Shown here piece after piece: positions 15,920 to 24,298 of a stretch of DNA of 40,326 nt. Every line of letters starts with the position of its first letter. The first letter of the stretch is position 1. The notes beneath the pieces were generated by a model that searched no databases, had not been told where the DNA came from, and saw nothing but the letters and a program-made list of their open reading frames with translations. The translations under genes and the position numbers were made by a program. The stretch lies in NCBI GenBank assembly GCA_964479445.1, contig CAYZMH010000017.1:1-40326 (forward strand). Direction: 5' to 3'. The DNA is from CAYZMH01 sp964479445 (GTDB lineage: Bacteria > Bacteroidota > Bacteroidia > Bacteroidales > GCA-2748055).

Positions 15920-17404
15920 ATGGCGGCCAACCGATCCATCCCCTCCATCCACCTGGATAAACGCAGCCACAGGATCCCGCTCCTGGCGCTTCCCATGGTG
16001 ATCAGTTTGCTGATGCACCTGCCTCACATGGACAAAGATGTGATGAGTGTGCACGCGTGGAGGCAGGCACAGACGCAAACCGTGATCGACAATTTTTACC
16101 AGGAGGATATGAACATTCTCAATCCGCGAATCAATGACCGCGGATCCGGGGACGGGATCTTCCGGATGGAGTTTCCCCTGGCGCAGTGGATCGTGGCCCT
16201 GCTTTATCACCTTTTCGGTCAGCGCCTTTTGATTACCCGGCTTACCATGTTCGTCATAGGCCTGTTCTCGGTATACGGACTCTACCGTTTGTTGCGCACG
16301 CTGTTCAGGTCCCCGGTTCCCGCCCTGGCCGGTGCCTGGGCTCTCACTTTCTCACCCGTTTTTTTCTATTACACGATCAATCCCATGCCCGATAACCTGG
16401 CGCTGTGCCTGGCTATCTGGGGATTGAACTTCTTTTTTCGCTGGCTGGAGCAGCAGCGTGCAGGGTATGCCATTGAAGCCGGAATTTTCCTTGCGGCAGC
16501 AGCCCTTGTCAAGCTCCCGTTTATCCTGTTTTATGCAGCTCCGGCGATGTTGCTTGTGCAACGGCTTTTTCGCAAAGAGAGGGATTCTTTTCCTCCGAAA
16601 TCCCCGGCACTCATGTTTCTGCCGCTTGTCCTGCCCCTTGCCTGGTATGCCTGGGTAATCCCCGGCTGGAAGGGGAATGGCATCGTGGGAGGGATGTTAT
16701 CCAACGACACCCCACTGATTCAGATCCTGGACTATCTCCGCCACAACCTGGTGGTTACCCTGCCCGAAATGTTACTCAATTACGGCTCGCTGCTCTTTTT
16801 CGGTGCCGGAATCTATTTCGTTATCCGGAACAGGCCTCACCGCGATCCCCGGGCTCTCTCGCTGGGAATACTCGGTGTGGCAGTCCTGGCCTATTTTTTC
16901 TTCGAGATCAACATGATCGCAAAGATCCACGACTATTACCTCTTCCCCTTTCTGCCCCTGCTGTTTATCCTGGTCGGTTACGGAGCCTGGAAACTGTTGC
17001 GTTCAACAAGGCCGGCATGGCGTTACATGGCATTGTTCCTGCTTCTGATACTGCCTTTTACCTGCTGGCTGCGCATGGAGGTACGGTGGGATCCGGATGA
17101 TCCCGGGTTCAACCCCGACCTGCTGACCCATAAAGAGGAACTCCAGGCAGCCGTTCCTTCAGATGCCCTTGTGGTGGCGGGAAACGATATCTCTCCTCAC
17201 ATTTACCTCTACCACCTGGACAGGAAAGGGTGGAGATTCAGCAATGATCACCTTCCTGCTTCCCGGCTGGAGCAACAAATCGATGAGGGAGCTGCATACC
17301 TCTTCTCTGACTCACGAAAAGTCGACGGGAACCAACGGCTGCAACCCATGCTGGACTCCCTGGTGCTGGAGCGGGGCAGTTTCCGGGTTTACCGTCTCCG
17401 GTAA
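15920..17404 (+). CDS. GT-C / PMT-ArnT-like membrane glycosyltransferase
   Basis: A 494-residue polytopic protein with about ten to twelve membrane helices. After the first helix, MDKDVMSVHAWRQAQTQT places Asp38/Asp40 in the first periplasmic loop, where GT-C enzymes of the dolichyl-phosphate-mannose/ArnT type hold their catalytic acids. The HAWRQAQT motif is common in Bacteroidetes members. MPDNLALCLAIWGLNFFFRW fits family helix 3-4. It probably moves a sugar from a polyprenyl-phosphate carrier to a lipid or protein in the periplasm. Donor and acceptor are unknown. It is linked by 12 nt to a thioredoxin-fold protein and is the second GT-C protein of the window. Confidence 0.82.
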   Translation: MAANRSIPSIHLDKRSHRIPLLALPMVISLLMHLPHMDKDVMSVHAWRQAQTQTVIDNFYQEDMNILNPRINDRGSGDGIFRMEFPLAQWIVALLYHLFGQRLLITRLTMFVIGLFSVYGLYRLLRTLFRSPVPALAGAWALTFSPVFFYYTINPMPDNLALCLAIWGLNFFFRWLEQQRAGYAIEAGIFLAAAALVKLPFILFYAAPAMLLVQRLFRKERDSFPPKSPALMFLPLVLPLAWYAWVIPGWKGNGIVGGMLSNDTPLIQILDYLRHNLVVTLPEMLLNYGSLLFFGAGIYFVIRNRPHRDPRALSLGILGVAVLAYFFFEINMIAKIHDYYLFPFLPLLFILVGYGAWKLLRSTRPAWRYMALFLLLILPFTCWLRMEVRWDPDDPGFNPDLLTHKEELQAAVPSDALVVAGNDISPHIYLYHLDRKGWRFSNDHLPASRLEQQIDEGAAYLFSDSRKVDGNQRLQPMLDSLVLERGSFRVYRLR

Positions 17405-17477
17405 CGGGGAACAAACTATCACAACCAAATGAAAATCAGATCATAAGAATCCCCGATCAGACGACTCCGATAAAAAT

Positions 17478-17513
17478 ATACGTATTTTTATACGTATTTT
17501 TATACGTATTTAA
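17478..17513. repeat. Three 12-bp tandem units with ATACGTAT core
   Basis: ATACGTATTTTT, ATACGTATTTTT and ATACGTATTTAA follow each other exactly, each with the palindrome ATACGTAT. They lie between two convergent genes (the GT-C gene ends at 17404, the symporter gene at 17524). The AT-rich palindromes and T-runs could end transcription on the plus strand or bind a protein. Confidence 0.7.
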
Positions 17514-17523
17514 ATATGTATAT

Positions 17524-18891
17524 CTATTTTTTGCGAAGTTTTCGGAAATAGGTTTTCGAAGCCTGCTTCACTTTCGGTGCCAGCAGCAGTGCTGAGATCA
17601 TGGTGGGGAAGGCCATCATGGCATAGGAGCCGTCGAAGATGCCAACGGTAAATCCCAGGGTGGCCGCGGCGCCCAGCGGGATTAATCCCACGTAGATCCA
17701 TTTGTAGATGTAGTCGTGCCGGGCGCCGAATATAAAGGAGAAGCACTTGGTACCGTAGTAGGGGAAGGAGAGCATGGAGGAGACGGCAAAGACGGTCACG
17801 CAGAGGGTGAGCAGGTAGGCGCCCACACCCGGGATCGCCGTTTCAAAAGCTTCGGCGGTCAGCGTAATCCCGTCGGCATCGCTATGTACCCATACTCCTG
17901 TAATGATCAGGGCCAGGGCGGTGAGTGTACAGACTATGATCGTATCCACCACCGGTCCGAGCATCGCCACCAGCCCTTCCCGCACGGGTTCGCGTGTTCT
18001 GGCGGCACCGTGGGCCAGGGGAGCGGTGCCGATACCCGCCTCGTTGGAGAAGGCAGCCCTTCGCACACCGGTAATGATCAGCGTGCCCAGTGCCCCTCCC
18101 AGGACAGCATCCCCGGTGAACGCATCCCTGAAGATCAGCCTGAATCCGGGGATGATGCGGTCGGCGTGGGTAACCAGGATATACATCACCACGATCATGT
18201 AGATCACCACCATAAACGGGACCATCCGGCTGGTGACGCGACCGATTCGCTGTATCCCGCCGAATATGACCAGTGCCACAAAGCCCGCCATCAGGAATCC
18301 GCTTACCAGGTCGGTGGTAAGTCCGGCCTGCACCTGGTTGGGTATCAGCACCACATCGCGTACGGCCTGGGTAAGCTGGTTGGCCTGGAACATGGGGGAG
18401 ACCCCGATCATGCCCATCAGGGAGAAGAAAAGGGCCAGGGGTTTCCATTTCTTTCCCAGTCCCTCCGTGATCACGTACATGGGACCTCCCTGCAGTTCGC
18501 CGCGTGAATCTCGGCCCCGGTACATGACCGAGAGGGTGCAGGTGAAGAACTTGGTGGAGACACCCAGGATGGCGCTGATCCACATCCAGAAGATGGCACC
18601 CGGACCCCCATGGGCGATTGCAAGGGCTACCCCGCTCACATTGCCCATACCCACGGTGGCTGCCAGGGCAGTGGAGAGTGCCTGGTAGTGGTTGATCTGA
18701 CCGGGTTCATCGGGATTGTCGTATTTGCCTGTGAGTACCCTGATGGCATGGCCGAAATACCGGAGCGGGAGCAGGCGGGAGTAGACCAGGAAGAAGAATC
18801 CGCCCCCCAGCAGCAGTACCAGCAGGGGGGTTCCCCAGGCGAAATCGCTGAAGCCAACAATGATACGTTCTGCCAGTGAGCGTTCTGTCAC
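17524..18891 (-). CDS. Sodium/alanine (glycine) symporter, AGCS family
   Basis: A 455-residue inner-membrane carrier. Visible family stretches are HYQALSTALAATVGMGNVSG and VALAIAHGGPGAIFWMW near residues 68-104, GGPMYVITEGLGKKWKPLA, and AFSNEAGIGTAPLAHGAA about two-thirds along. These are the substrate and Na+ binding regions of AGCS proteins. Roughly eleven hydrophobic segments are present. It imports alanine or glycine with Na+. The start is a GTG at 18891 on the minus strand, and TATCTTTA on the minus strand near 18950 may be its -7 box. The substrate is by family, not proven. Confidence 0.94.
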   Translation of the reverse strand: MTERSLAERIIVGFSDFAWGTPLLVLLLGGGFFFLVYSRLLPLRYFGHAIRVLTGKYDNPDEPGQINHYQALSTALAATVGMGNVSGVALAIAHGGPGAIFWMWISAILGVSTKFFTCTLSVMYRGRDSRGELQGGPMYVITEGLGKKWKPLALFFSLMGMIGVSPMFQANQLTQAVRDVVLIPNQVQAGLTTDLVSGFLMAGFVALVIFGGIQRIGRVTSRMVPFMVVIYMIVVMYILVTHADRIIPGFRLIFRDAFTGDAVLGGALGTLIITGVRRAAFSNEAGIGTAPLAHGAARTREPVREGLVAMLGPVVDTIIVCTLTALALIITGVWVHSDADGITLTAEAFETAIPGVGAYLLTLCVTVFAVSSMLSFPYYGTKCFSFIFGARHDYIYKWIYVGLIPLGAAATLGFTVGIFDGSYAMMAFPTMISALLLAPKVKQASKTYFRKLRKK

Positions 18892-18959
18892 GTTTTACCC
18901 GTTCTTTGACCGGCCATGCGACCGGTGCCTGTTTGGTGAAACGGGTAAAGATAGGTTTT

Positions 18960-20738
18960 TCACTTCATGATCCCCATTTTTTTCATCAGGAAACTGGCAT
19001 TCATATTTTTTGCAAGTCCGGGCCTGATCGTATAATCAAAGGAGAGTTCCAGGTCGTTGATATAGCTTTCGAAGCAGTAATTGACCACCTCCCCGGGGTG
19101 TTCCTTCTCCAGTTTTCCCAGGGTGAGATCATGCGTTGCAATAAATCCCAGCACGCGGTAGGAGAGCGCCTTTTGGATCAGTCCGATGGATCCCTTCTGC
19201 TTATCGGTGGTATTGGTTCCTTTCAGCACCTCATCCAGCAGGATCAGCAGGGGCACGCCCTGTTCCATCATCTCCACCGCTCGTTTCAGCCGGCGGATCT
19301 CGGCCAGGAAATAGGATTCCCGGTCTTTGAGCGAGTCGGTGGTACGCATGCTGGTGAAGAGTTCATAATAGCCGCTGCGAAACGCGGAAGCGCACACCGG
19401 GCAGCCGGCATAGGCAAGTACCATATTGATTCCCACCGAGCGGAGGAAGGTGGATTTGCCGGCCATATTGGCACCCGTGATCAGCACCACCTTCTCCCGC
19501 TCCACCCTCAGGGTGTTGTCTACGCGTTGTTTCGGGGGGATGAGCGGGTGACCCATTTCCGCTGCCTCGATTCCGGTCATCCCGGGATCAAGCACAGGCC
19601 ATGTGCAGTCGGGGTGGTTGGCTGCAAATCCTGCCAGGCTCACCTGCGCATCCATCCGGTGGACCCCTTCTATCCATCCGGGAAGCCGGTCGCGGTGCGC
19701 CCGCTTCCACTGTTCCAGGCGGTGTATCATGTGGTAATCAAACAAAAAGAGCATGTTCAGCCCCAGGCCCACCAGCAGGTTGAGGCGCTGATCGAAGAGG
19801 TTGAGCAGGGAGGAGAGTTTTTTAACAGCCCGGTATCCCTCGGCTGCGCGTTGCCGGTCTTCCTGCAGTGCATTCGATTCAAACGATTGTGCGGCGATCA
19901 GCTCCATCAACCGGGCGTAGTTGCTCAGGAATTTGTGGCGGTTGGAAAACCGGGCATGATACTGGTTGGTGCGGCTGACAAAGAGTCCGAGCAGGAAAAA
20001 GTTCACCAGTACCAGGGGCAGCAGGAACCTGAACAGGGAGGGATTAAAGATCCCTCCGATGATGAGTCCGGACGCAATCCCGGTCATGAGAAGGGTTACG
20101 GGATATAGCCACCGTTTCCGGTCGATATAGGAGGGGGTTTCGGCCCAGTTCACCACTCCCTCCACCGATTGGTTCAGGGTCTCCATCAGCCGTGCCCTGG
20201 AGACATAGTGCTGACGGAATGAAGTCATGGAGGCCAGCTCCTTCAGGACCTCCTGGCGGCCGGGGACCGTGTGCGGGTCTGCAGGCCGGGTAGTAAGCAA
20301 TCCGGCCAGGTGGGAAGGCCCTTCCTGTGTGGCGGTGCGGTTGAGGTATTGATATAACGATCCCTCTCCGAACAGGTCCATGTCCCACGACCAGGGGTGG
20401 GTATGATCGATGTACTCCCTGCCGTCGGGTTGGTTGGTGAAATCATGTTCCAGGCACCGCAGCTCCTGTTCATTCAGCTTTACCAGCTCCCGGTAAAGGG
20501 CACGCCGGTCGGCATGGTTTTTAAAGTAGGCAACCAGCGCCACGAAAAGAATTACCATCATCCCCGACAGGCCATAAAAAAGGGGTGTAGTGGTGCGGCC
20601 GGCCAGGAAGAGGAAGTAGACAGCCAGGATGATCACGGCCAGCCGCAGGATGGCAATCCGGTTGAGAACCCGCTGTTCACGGTTCAATAGCTCCCCGTAC
20701 TGTGCTTTTCGCTCGCTATAATAGTGTTGTAAATCCAA
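18960..20738 (-). CDS. Membrane-anchored MutS-like ATPase
   Basis: The C-terminal part is a MutS domain V ATPase. TGANMAGKST (Walker A) lies about 162 residues from the end, with LLILLDEVLKGTNTTDKQKG (Walker B and signature) and IATHDLTLG after it. Unlike true MutS there is no mismatch-recognition domain I. The N-terminal third instead holds hydrophobic pairs (ILRLAVIILAVYFLFLAG, LSGMMVILFVALVAYF; later LYPVTLLMTGIASGLIIGG and FRFLLPLVLVNFFLLGLFV), predicting four membrane helices. The frame opens at a TTG at 20759, but TATCTTTG, a -7 promoter box, overlaps that codon. I therefore prefer the TTG at 20738. It belongs to a MutS-related group of Bacteroidetes with unknown function. It is not a mismatch-repair MutS. 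Confidence 0.88.
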   Translation of the reverse strand: MDLQHYYSERKAQYGELLNREQRVLNRIAILRLAVIILAVYFLFLAGRTTTPLFYGLSGMMVILFVALVAYFKNHADRRALYRELVKLNEQELRCLEHDFTNQPDGREYIDHTHPWSWDMDLFGEGSLYQYLNRTATQEGPSHLAGLLTTRPADPHTVPGRQEVLKELASMTSFRQHYVSRARLMETLNQSVEGVVNWAETPSYIDRKRWLYPVTLLMTGIASGLIIGGIFNPSLFRFLLPLVLVNFFLLGLFVSRTNQYHARFSNRHKFLSNYARLMELIAAQSFESNALQEDRQRAAEGYRAVKKLSSLLNLFDQRLNLLVGLGLNMLFLFDYHMIHRLEQWKRAHRDRLPGWIEGVHRMDAQVSLAGFAANHPDCTWPVLDPGMTGIEAAEMGHPLIPPKQRVDNTLRVEREKVVLITGANMAGKSTFLRSVGINMVLAYAGCPVCASAFRSGYYELFTSMRTTDSLKDRESYFLAEIRRLKRAVEMMEQGVPLLILLDEVLKGTNTTDKQKGSIGLIQKALSYRVLGFIATHDLTLGKLEKEHPGEVVNYCFESYINDLELSFDYTIRPGLAKNMNASFLMKKMGIMK

Positions 20739-20756
20739 ATCCCCCTGTTCTGATTC

Positions 20757-20764
20757 CAAAGATA
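20757..20764 (-). promoter_or_regulatory. Candidate -7 box overlapping the first possible start of the MutS-like gene
   Basis: On the minus strand this is TATCTTTG, a full TAnnTTTG match. No clear -33 TTTG lies 19 nt upstream. If it works as a promoter, the mRNA begins after the 20759 start, favouring 20738. Confidence 0.45.
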
Positions 20765-20815
20765 GAAAAAGAAAAGGGGGATTGGCAGCTTTTACAGAAT
20801 TCCTGTGCTGTCTGT

Positions 20816-22102
20816 TCAGTTCTCCAACTCGTTGGTAGTCCGGAAACAGGGCACAATGAGGATATCCAGGTGGGTGACCTCTCCTTCACGTACCTTCAGT
20901 TTGCCGGGTTGACGGGAACTGATATACTGGTCGATATAAAATCCGTTTGCCACTTTGACCATATAGACATAGTGTCCTTCTTCCAGTGGCAGCTGGTAAT
21001 AGCCCGAGGTGTTTGAGCGCACCACGGCCAGCGGTTCAAAGGGCAGCGGCGAATAGAGGCAGGCGGGTTCCTGCATGAAGAAGTCGATGGAATCGGCATC
21101 GGCCATGCGGTAGAGGTACAGGTCGCGCACAACGGGTTTTACCCGGTACTCCTCGGTGGCGGTGGTATCTTCCACCTCCATGGTGATGCGTCCGAATACC
21201 CCCTGCTCAATGGTGGGCTCTTTTACCTCTTCCGGGGTGATGACCACATCCGGTTCGTGGTACTTGCAAATGATCCGGAGCGGGGTATCGCCCGCGCAAC
21301 GGAAGCTGCGTAATTTTTCGGGTGTGAATACATGGTTGAAGCATATACTGTTGCAGTCCCACACCCTGAAACGGTAGTGATCGTAGCCGGTGGGAATCCG
21401 TATGCGCTGCATTCCCGGTGTGAGCGCGGTTGCCACCAATACTTCGCCTCCACTGGTTACCAGGAGTTTTGATTGGGGACCGGGAACAATGCTCATGTCA
21501 TCGACCATCGCCGAGTCACCGTACATCACCGTATCCCCATCCATGATCGTATAGCAGTCGGACTTGAAAAACACCTTGATGCACATGCTTCTTACAAAGT
21601 CCACATCGAAAGAGACGTAGCCGAAATCGGAAGGATGATGATTGCCGATGCGCACTACCTGCGGATGCAGGGTGGTGGTCGATTCGGCCGATATGGAAAA
21701 CTCCATGGGAAGCGGATCATCAACCAGGTAGGCCAGTGGGGAGCCCTCCAGCGGGGTGGCCCATAACACATTTCCGGTGGAATCGGTAAGCAGGAATTCA
21801 GTGAGCCGGTAGGCGCCCACCTCCAGTTTCAGGCTGGTGGTTACAAAGGATTCACCAAAGGTGTAGAAAGCGACAGGTTCTTTGTCATAGACCAGTTCCC
21901 CGTTCTCATCCACGATACTCACCAGCGCTTGTGTCACGCGGTGGTGAGCGGGATCGACCGATTTAAGCCCGGTCTCTTCCAGGGTGTTCAGACCAAAACT
22001 GACAGTCCCGGTCTGTGGTTCGGTTTGTTCGTTACAGCCATGGAACAGGAGCAGTGCTCCCGCCACAAGCAATGCCGGTGCGAAATAGCGTATCTTTTTC
22101 AT
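20816..22102 (-). CDS. Lipoprotein of unknown function
   Basis: A 428-residue protein with a lipoprotein signal: MKKIRYFAPALLVAGALLLF then HGC, the lipobox cysteine at about 23. The mature part begins with two beta-rich blocks. FGLNTLEETGLKS and LVSIVDENGELVY resemble small surface beta-sandwich modules. The last 130 residues (RDLYLYRMADADSIDFF, then GYYQLPLEEGHYVYMVKVA) recall carboxypeptidase-regulatory-like or SdrD-B-like repeats that stand on the cell surface. I do not recognise a named family. It is followed by the MutS-like gene on the same strand, 56 nt away, with no evidence of a shared role. Confidence 0.82.
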   Translation of the reverse strand: MKKIRYFAPALLVAGALLLFHGCNEQTEPQTGTVSFGLNTLEETGLKSVDPAHHRVTQALVSIVDENGELVYDKEPVAFYTFGESFVTTSLKLEVGAYRLTEFLLTDSTGNVLWATPLEGSPLAYLVDDPLPMEFSISAESTTTLHPQVVRIGNHHPSDFGYVSFDVDFVRSMCIKVFFKSDCYTIMDGDTVMYGDSAMVDDMSIVPGPQSKLLVTSGGEVLVATALTPGMQRIRIPTGYDHYRFRVWDCNSICFNHVFTPEKLRSFRCAGDTPLRIICKYHEPDVVITPEEVKEPTIEQGVFGRITMEVEDTTATEEYRVKPVVRDLYLYRMADADSIDFFMQEPACLYSPLPFEPLAVVRSNTSGYYQLPLEEGHYVYMVKVANGFYIDQYISSRQPGKLKVREGEVTHLDILIVPCFRTTNELEN

Positions 22103-22323
22103 TTCAGCAAGGTTTTCACAGGTTATAATATAATATTTGACAGTAAGTTACAACTGTTTTCAGGCAAAGTCAAGTATTGGATCATGCAATGAAGCATCTC
22201 CGTATACGTTTAGGATGAAGAAGCGGTGGTAACCGTTGCGTGGATTGCTGGTTTTAATCCTCCTTCGCGTTCGCTCCGGCGGACGAGAAATTTGGTTTAA
22301 TTACCATTTATTATTTATTTGGC

Positions 22324-22331
22324 TAGTTTTG
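22324..22331 (+). promoter_or_regulatory. Candidate -7 box of the TauE/SafE gene
   Basis: TAGTTTTG matches TAnnTTTG. It ends 7 nt before the ATG at 22339, so the 5' leader would be about 4 nt. No TTTG lies at the right -33 distance, so the call is moderate. Confidence 0.45.
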
Positions 22332-22338
22332 CACCCCT

Positions 22339-23088
22339 ATGGAGCTGATGCAACATTTTTCGGCATGGGAAATTGTTCTCTGGGCGATCTGCGCCCTGCT
22401 GGTGGGCATGTCCAAGGCAGGGATCAAGGGGGTCGGACTGGTGATTGTGCCGGTGATGGCCACCCTGTTCGGTGCGCGCCCCTCCACGGGAATTGTACTG
22501 CCCATGCTTATTACAGCGGATATCATGGCGGTGATCTACTACCGCCGCAGTGTACGCTGGGTCTATATCCGGAAACTGCTTCCCTGGGCACTGGCCGGTG
22601 TCCTGGGAGGAATGGTGGTGGGAGATCTCATCAATGAGGCCCAGTTCCGCATGCTGCTTGCAACGATCATTATTGCCATGCTGGTCCTGTTGATCTACAA
22701 CGATGTACGAAAAAGGAAGAACATTCCGGATAACCTTGCATTTGCAGGGTTCATGGGATTGACAGGCGGTTTTACCACGATGGTGGGGAATGCGGCCGGA
22801 CCGGTATTTTCCATATACCTGCTGGCCATGCGGTTGCCCAAGAATGTTTTTATCGGGACCGGGGCCTGGTTTTTCTTTATTATCAATCTGAGCAAGGTGC
22901 CCCTGCATGTGTTTGCCTGGGAGACGATCCATGCCCGCTCCCTGATGGTCGACCTGCTGGCCGTGCCGCTGATCGTGGTGGGCATGTTCGCGGGCATCAG
23001 GCTGGTTAAGCTTTTCCCCGATACGGTCTACCGGTATTTTGTGATTGTGATGACCCTGCTGGGGGCTGCCATCATGATCTTCTCCTGA
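22339..23088 (+). CDS. TauE/SafE-family permease (sulfite/organosulfonate exporter-like)
   Basis: A 249-residue membrane protein with two related halves of four helices each. LLVGMSKAGIKGVGLVIVPV at about 18-37 and AFAGFMGLTGGFTTMVGNAA in the second half are the paired glycine-rich TauE motifs. MLITADIMAVIYYRR follows the first. Family members export sulfite, sulfoacetate or related anions, but substrates of most are unproven. It stands alone on the plus strand, facing wecB with only one base between the two stop codons, so there is no room for a separate terminator. No sulfur-metabolism genes sit next to it. Confidence 0.9.
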   Translation: MELMQHFSAWEIVLWAICALLVGMSKAGIKGVGLVIVPVMATLFGARPSTGIVLPMLITADIMAVIYYRRSVRWVYIRKLLPWALAGVLGGMVVGDLINEAQFRMLLATIIIAMLVLLIYNDVRKRKNIPDNLAFAGFMGLTGGFTTMVGNAAGPVFSIYLLAMRLPKNVFIGTGAWFFFIINLSKVPLHVFAWETIHARSLMVDLLAVPLIVVGMFAGIRLVKLFPDTVYRYFVIVMTLLGAAIMIFS

Positions 23089-23089
23089 T

Positions 23090-24238
23090 TCAGCTCCACC
23101 GGGTTCCCAGGATGATCTCCAGGATCTCCCCGGCAGCATCGCCTTTCCCGTAGAGAGGCGGGAAATCGGCGGGCGGATGGGCCAGGTACCGGGCGGCGGC
23201 CTTCACGATCGCACGCTGATCGGCATCCACCAGGCATCCGTTCCCCGAATCAATGATCTCTTTCCACTCGGTCTCCTTGCGAAGCACCAGGAGTGGTTTT
23301 TTAAAGAACCATGCCTCTTTCTGCACCCCGCTGCTATCGGTGAGGATCAGCGAGGACTGTTGTTCCAGGGTGAGCATCTCCAGGTAGGAGACCGGTTCTT
23401 GTATCCTGATCAGCGGATCGTTTGCCAGCTGATCCAGGAACTGCCGGTCGCGTTGTTCCATGATATGCCGGGTTCGCGGATGAAGGGGCAGCACGACAGG
23501 TTGCCGGTGTTCGTGCGCCACCTGCCGGAGGGCCTCCAGGATGGCTGCAAGCCGTGAAGGCTGGTCGGTATTGACCGGACGGTGGATGGTCCCCAGGATG
23601 TACGTTCCGGGTGACAACCCGAAACGATCCAGCACCTCCCCCCGGGCCATCTCCGGCGAGGTGAAGAAAAGGGCATTGTCGTACATGACATCGCCCGTGT
23701 GGAAGATGCCGGGGTTGTCGATGTGGTAGGGTTCCGGGGAACCGCTCCTGAAGCCTTCGGCTGCCAGGTTTTCGATTCCCTGCACGGTGGGGGAGAAGAG
23801 CAGCGTGGAGACATGGTCGCACCCGATCCGGTTGATCTCCTCCGGCATCGTTTTATTGAACGACCGGAGTCCGGCCTCGATATGAAAAACCGGGAGATGA
23901 TGTTTGGAGGCCACCATGGCTCCCGCCAGCGTGGAGTTGGTATCGCCGTAGAGCACCACCGCATCGGGCATTAGTTGCAGCATCACCTCCTCCATGGCAA
24001 TCATCATTCGTCCCGTTTGCAAGCCGTGGCTTCCCGATCCGATCTCCAGGTTGACCGCAGGTTCGGGAATGCCCATCTCCTCGAAAAAGACCTGCGACAT
24101 ATTATGGTCGTAGTGCTGCCCGGTATGCACGATGGTTTCCTTCACGGTATCGGGATAGTGTTCCCTGATCCTGCGGCTGAGCGCTGCCGCTTTGATGAAC
24201 TGGGGGCGGGCCCCGACGATGGTAAGGAGTTTCTTCAT
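23090..24238 (-). CDS. wecB: UDP-N-acetylglucosamine 2-epimerase (non-hydrolysing)
   Basis: Interconverts UDP-GlcNAc and UDP-ManNAc for surface polysaccharide. The 382-residue protein starts with KLLTIVGARPQFIKAAAL, the family N-terminus. VLYGDTNSTLAGAMVAS and FHIEAGLRSFNKTMPEEINR contain the catalytic Asp and Glu residues. LGTIHRPVNTD holds the catalytic His, and LTDSSGVQKEAWFFKKPLL is the nucleotide-binding end. HRPVN replaces the commoner HRxEN, as in other branches of the family. It is alone, not next to a mannosaminuronate dehydrogenase. Confidence 0.95.
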   Translation of the reverse strand: MKKLLTIVGARPQFIKAAALSRRIREHYPDTVKETIVHTGQHYDHNMSQVFFEEMGIPEPAVNLEIGSGSHGLQTGRMMIAMEEVMLQLMPDAVVLYGDTNSTLAGAMVASKHHLPVFHIEAGLRSFNKTMPEEINRIGCDHVSTLLFSPTVQGIENLAAEGFRSGSPEPYHIDNPGIFHTGDVMYDNALFFTSPEMARGEVLDRFGLSPGTYILGTIHRPVNTDQPSRLAAILEALRQVAHEHRQPVVLPLHPRTRHIMEQRDRQFLDQLANDPLIRIQEPVSYLEMLTLEQQSSLILTDSSGVQKEAWFFKKPLLVLRKETEWKEIIDSGNGCLVDADQRAIVKAAARYLAHPPADFPPLYGKGDAAGEILEIILGTRWS

Positions 24239-24298
24239 GGGCGGATCCTTAGGCGGTGTTATGCTGGGGGATAAAAATACGAAAAAGATTGCCGCTTC

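Noticed and set aside
18876..20108. 410-codon antisense frame over the MutS-like gene
   Set aside because: Opposite a strong ATPase gene. The translation shows no fold or motif.
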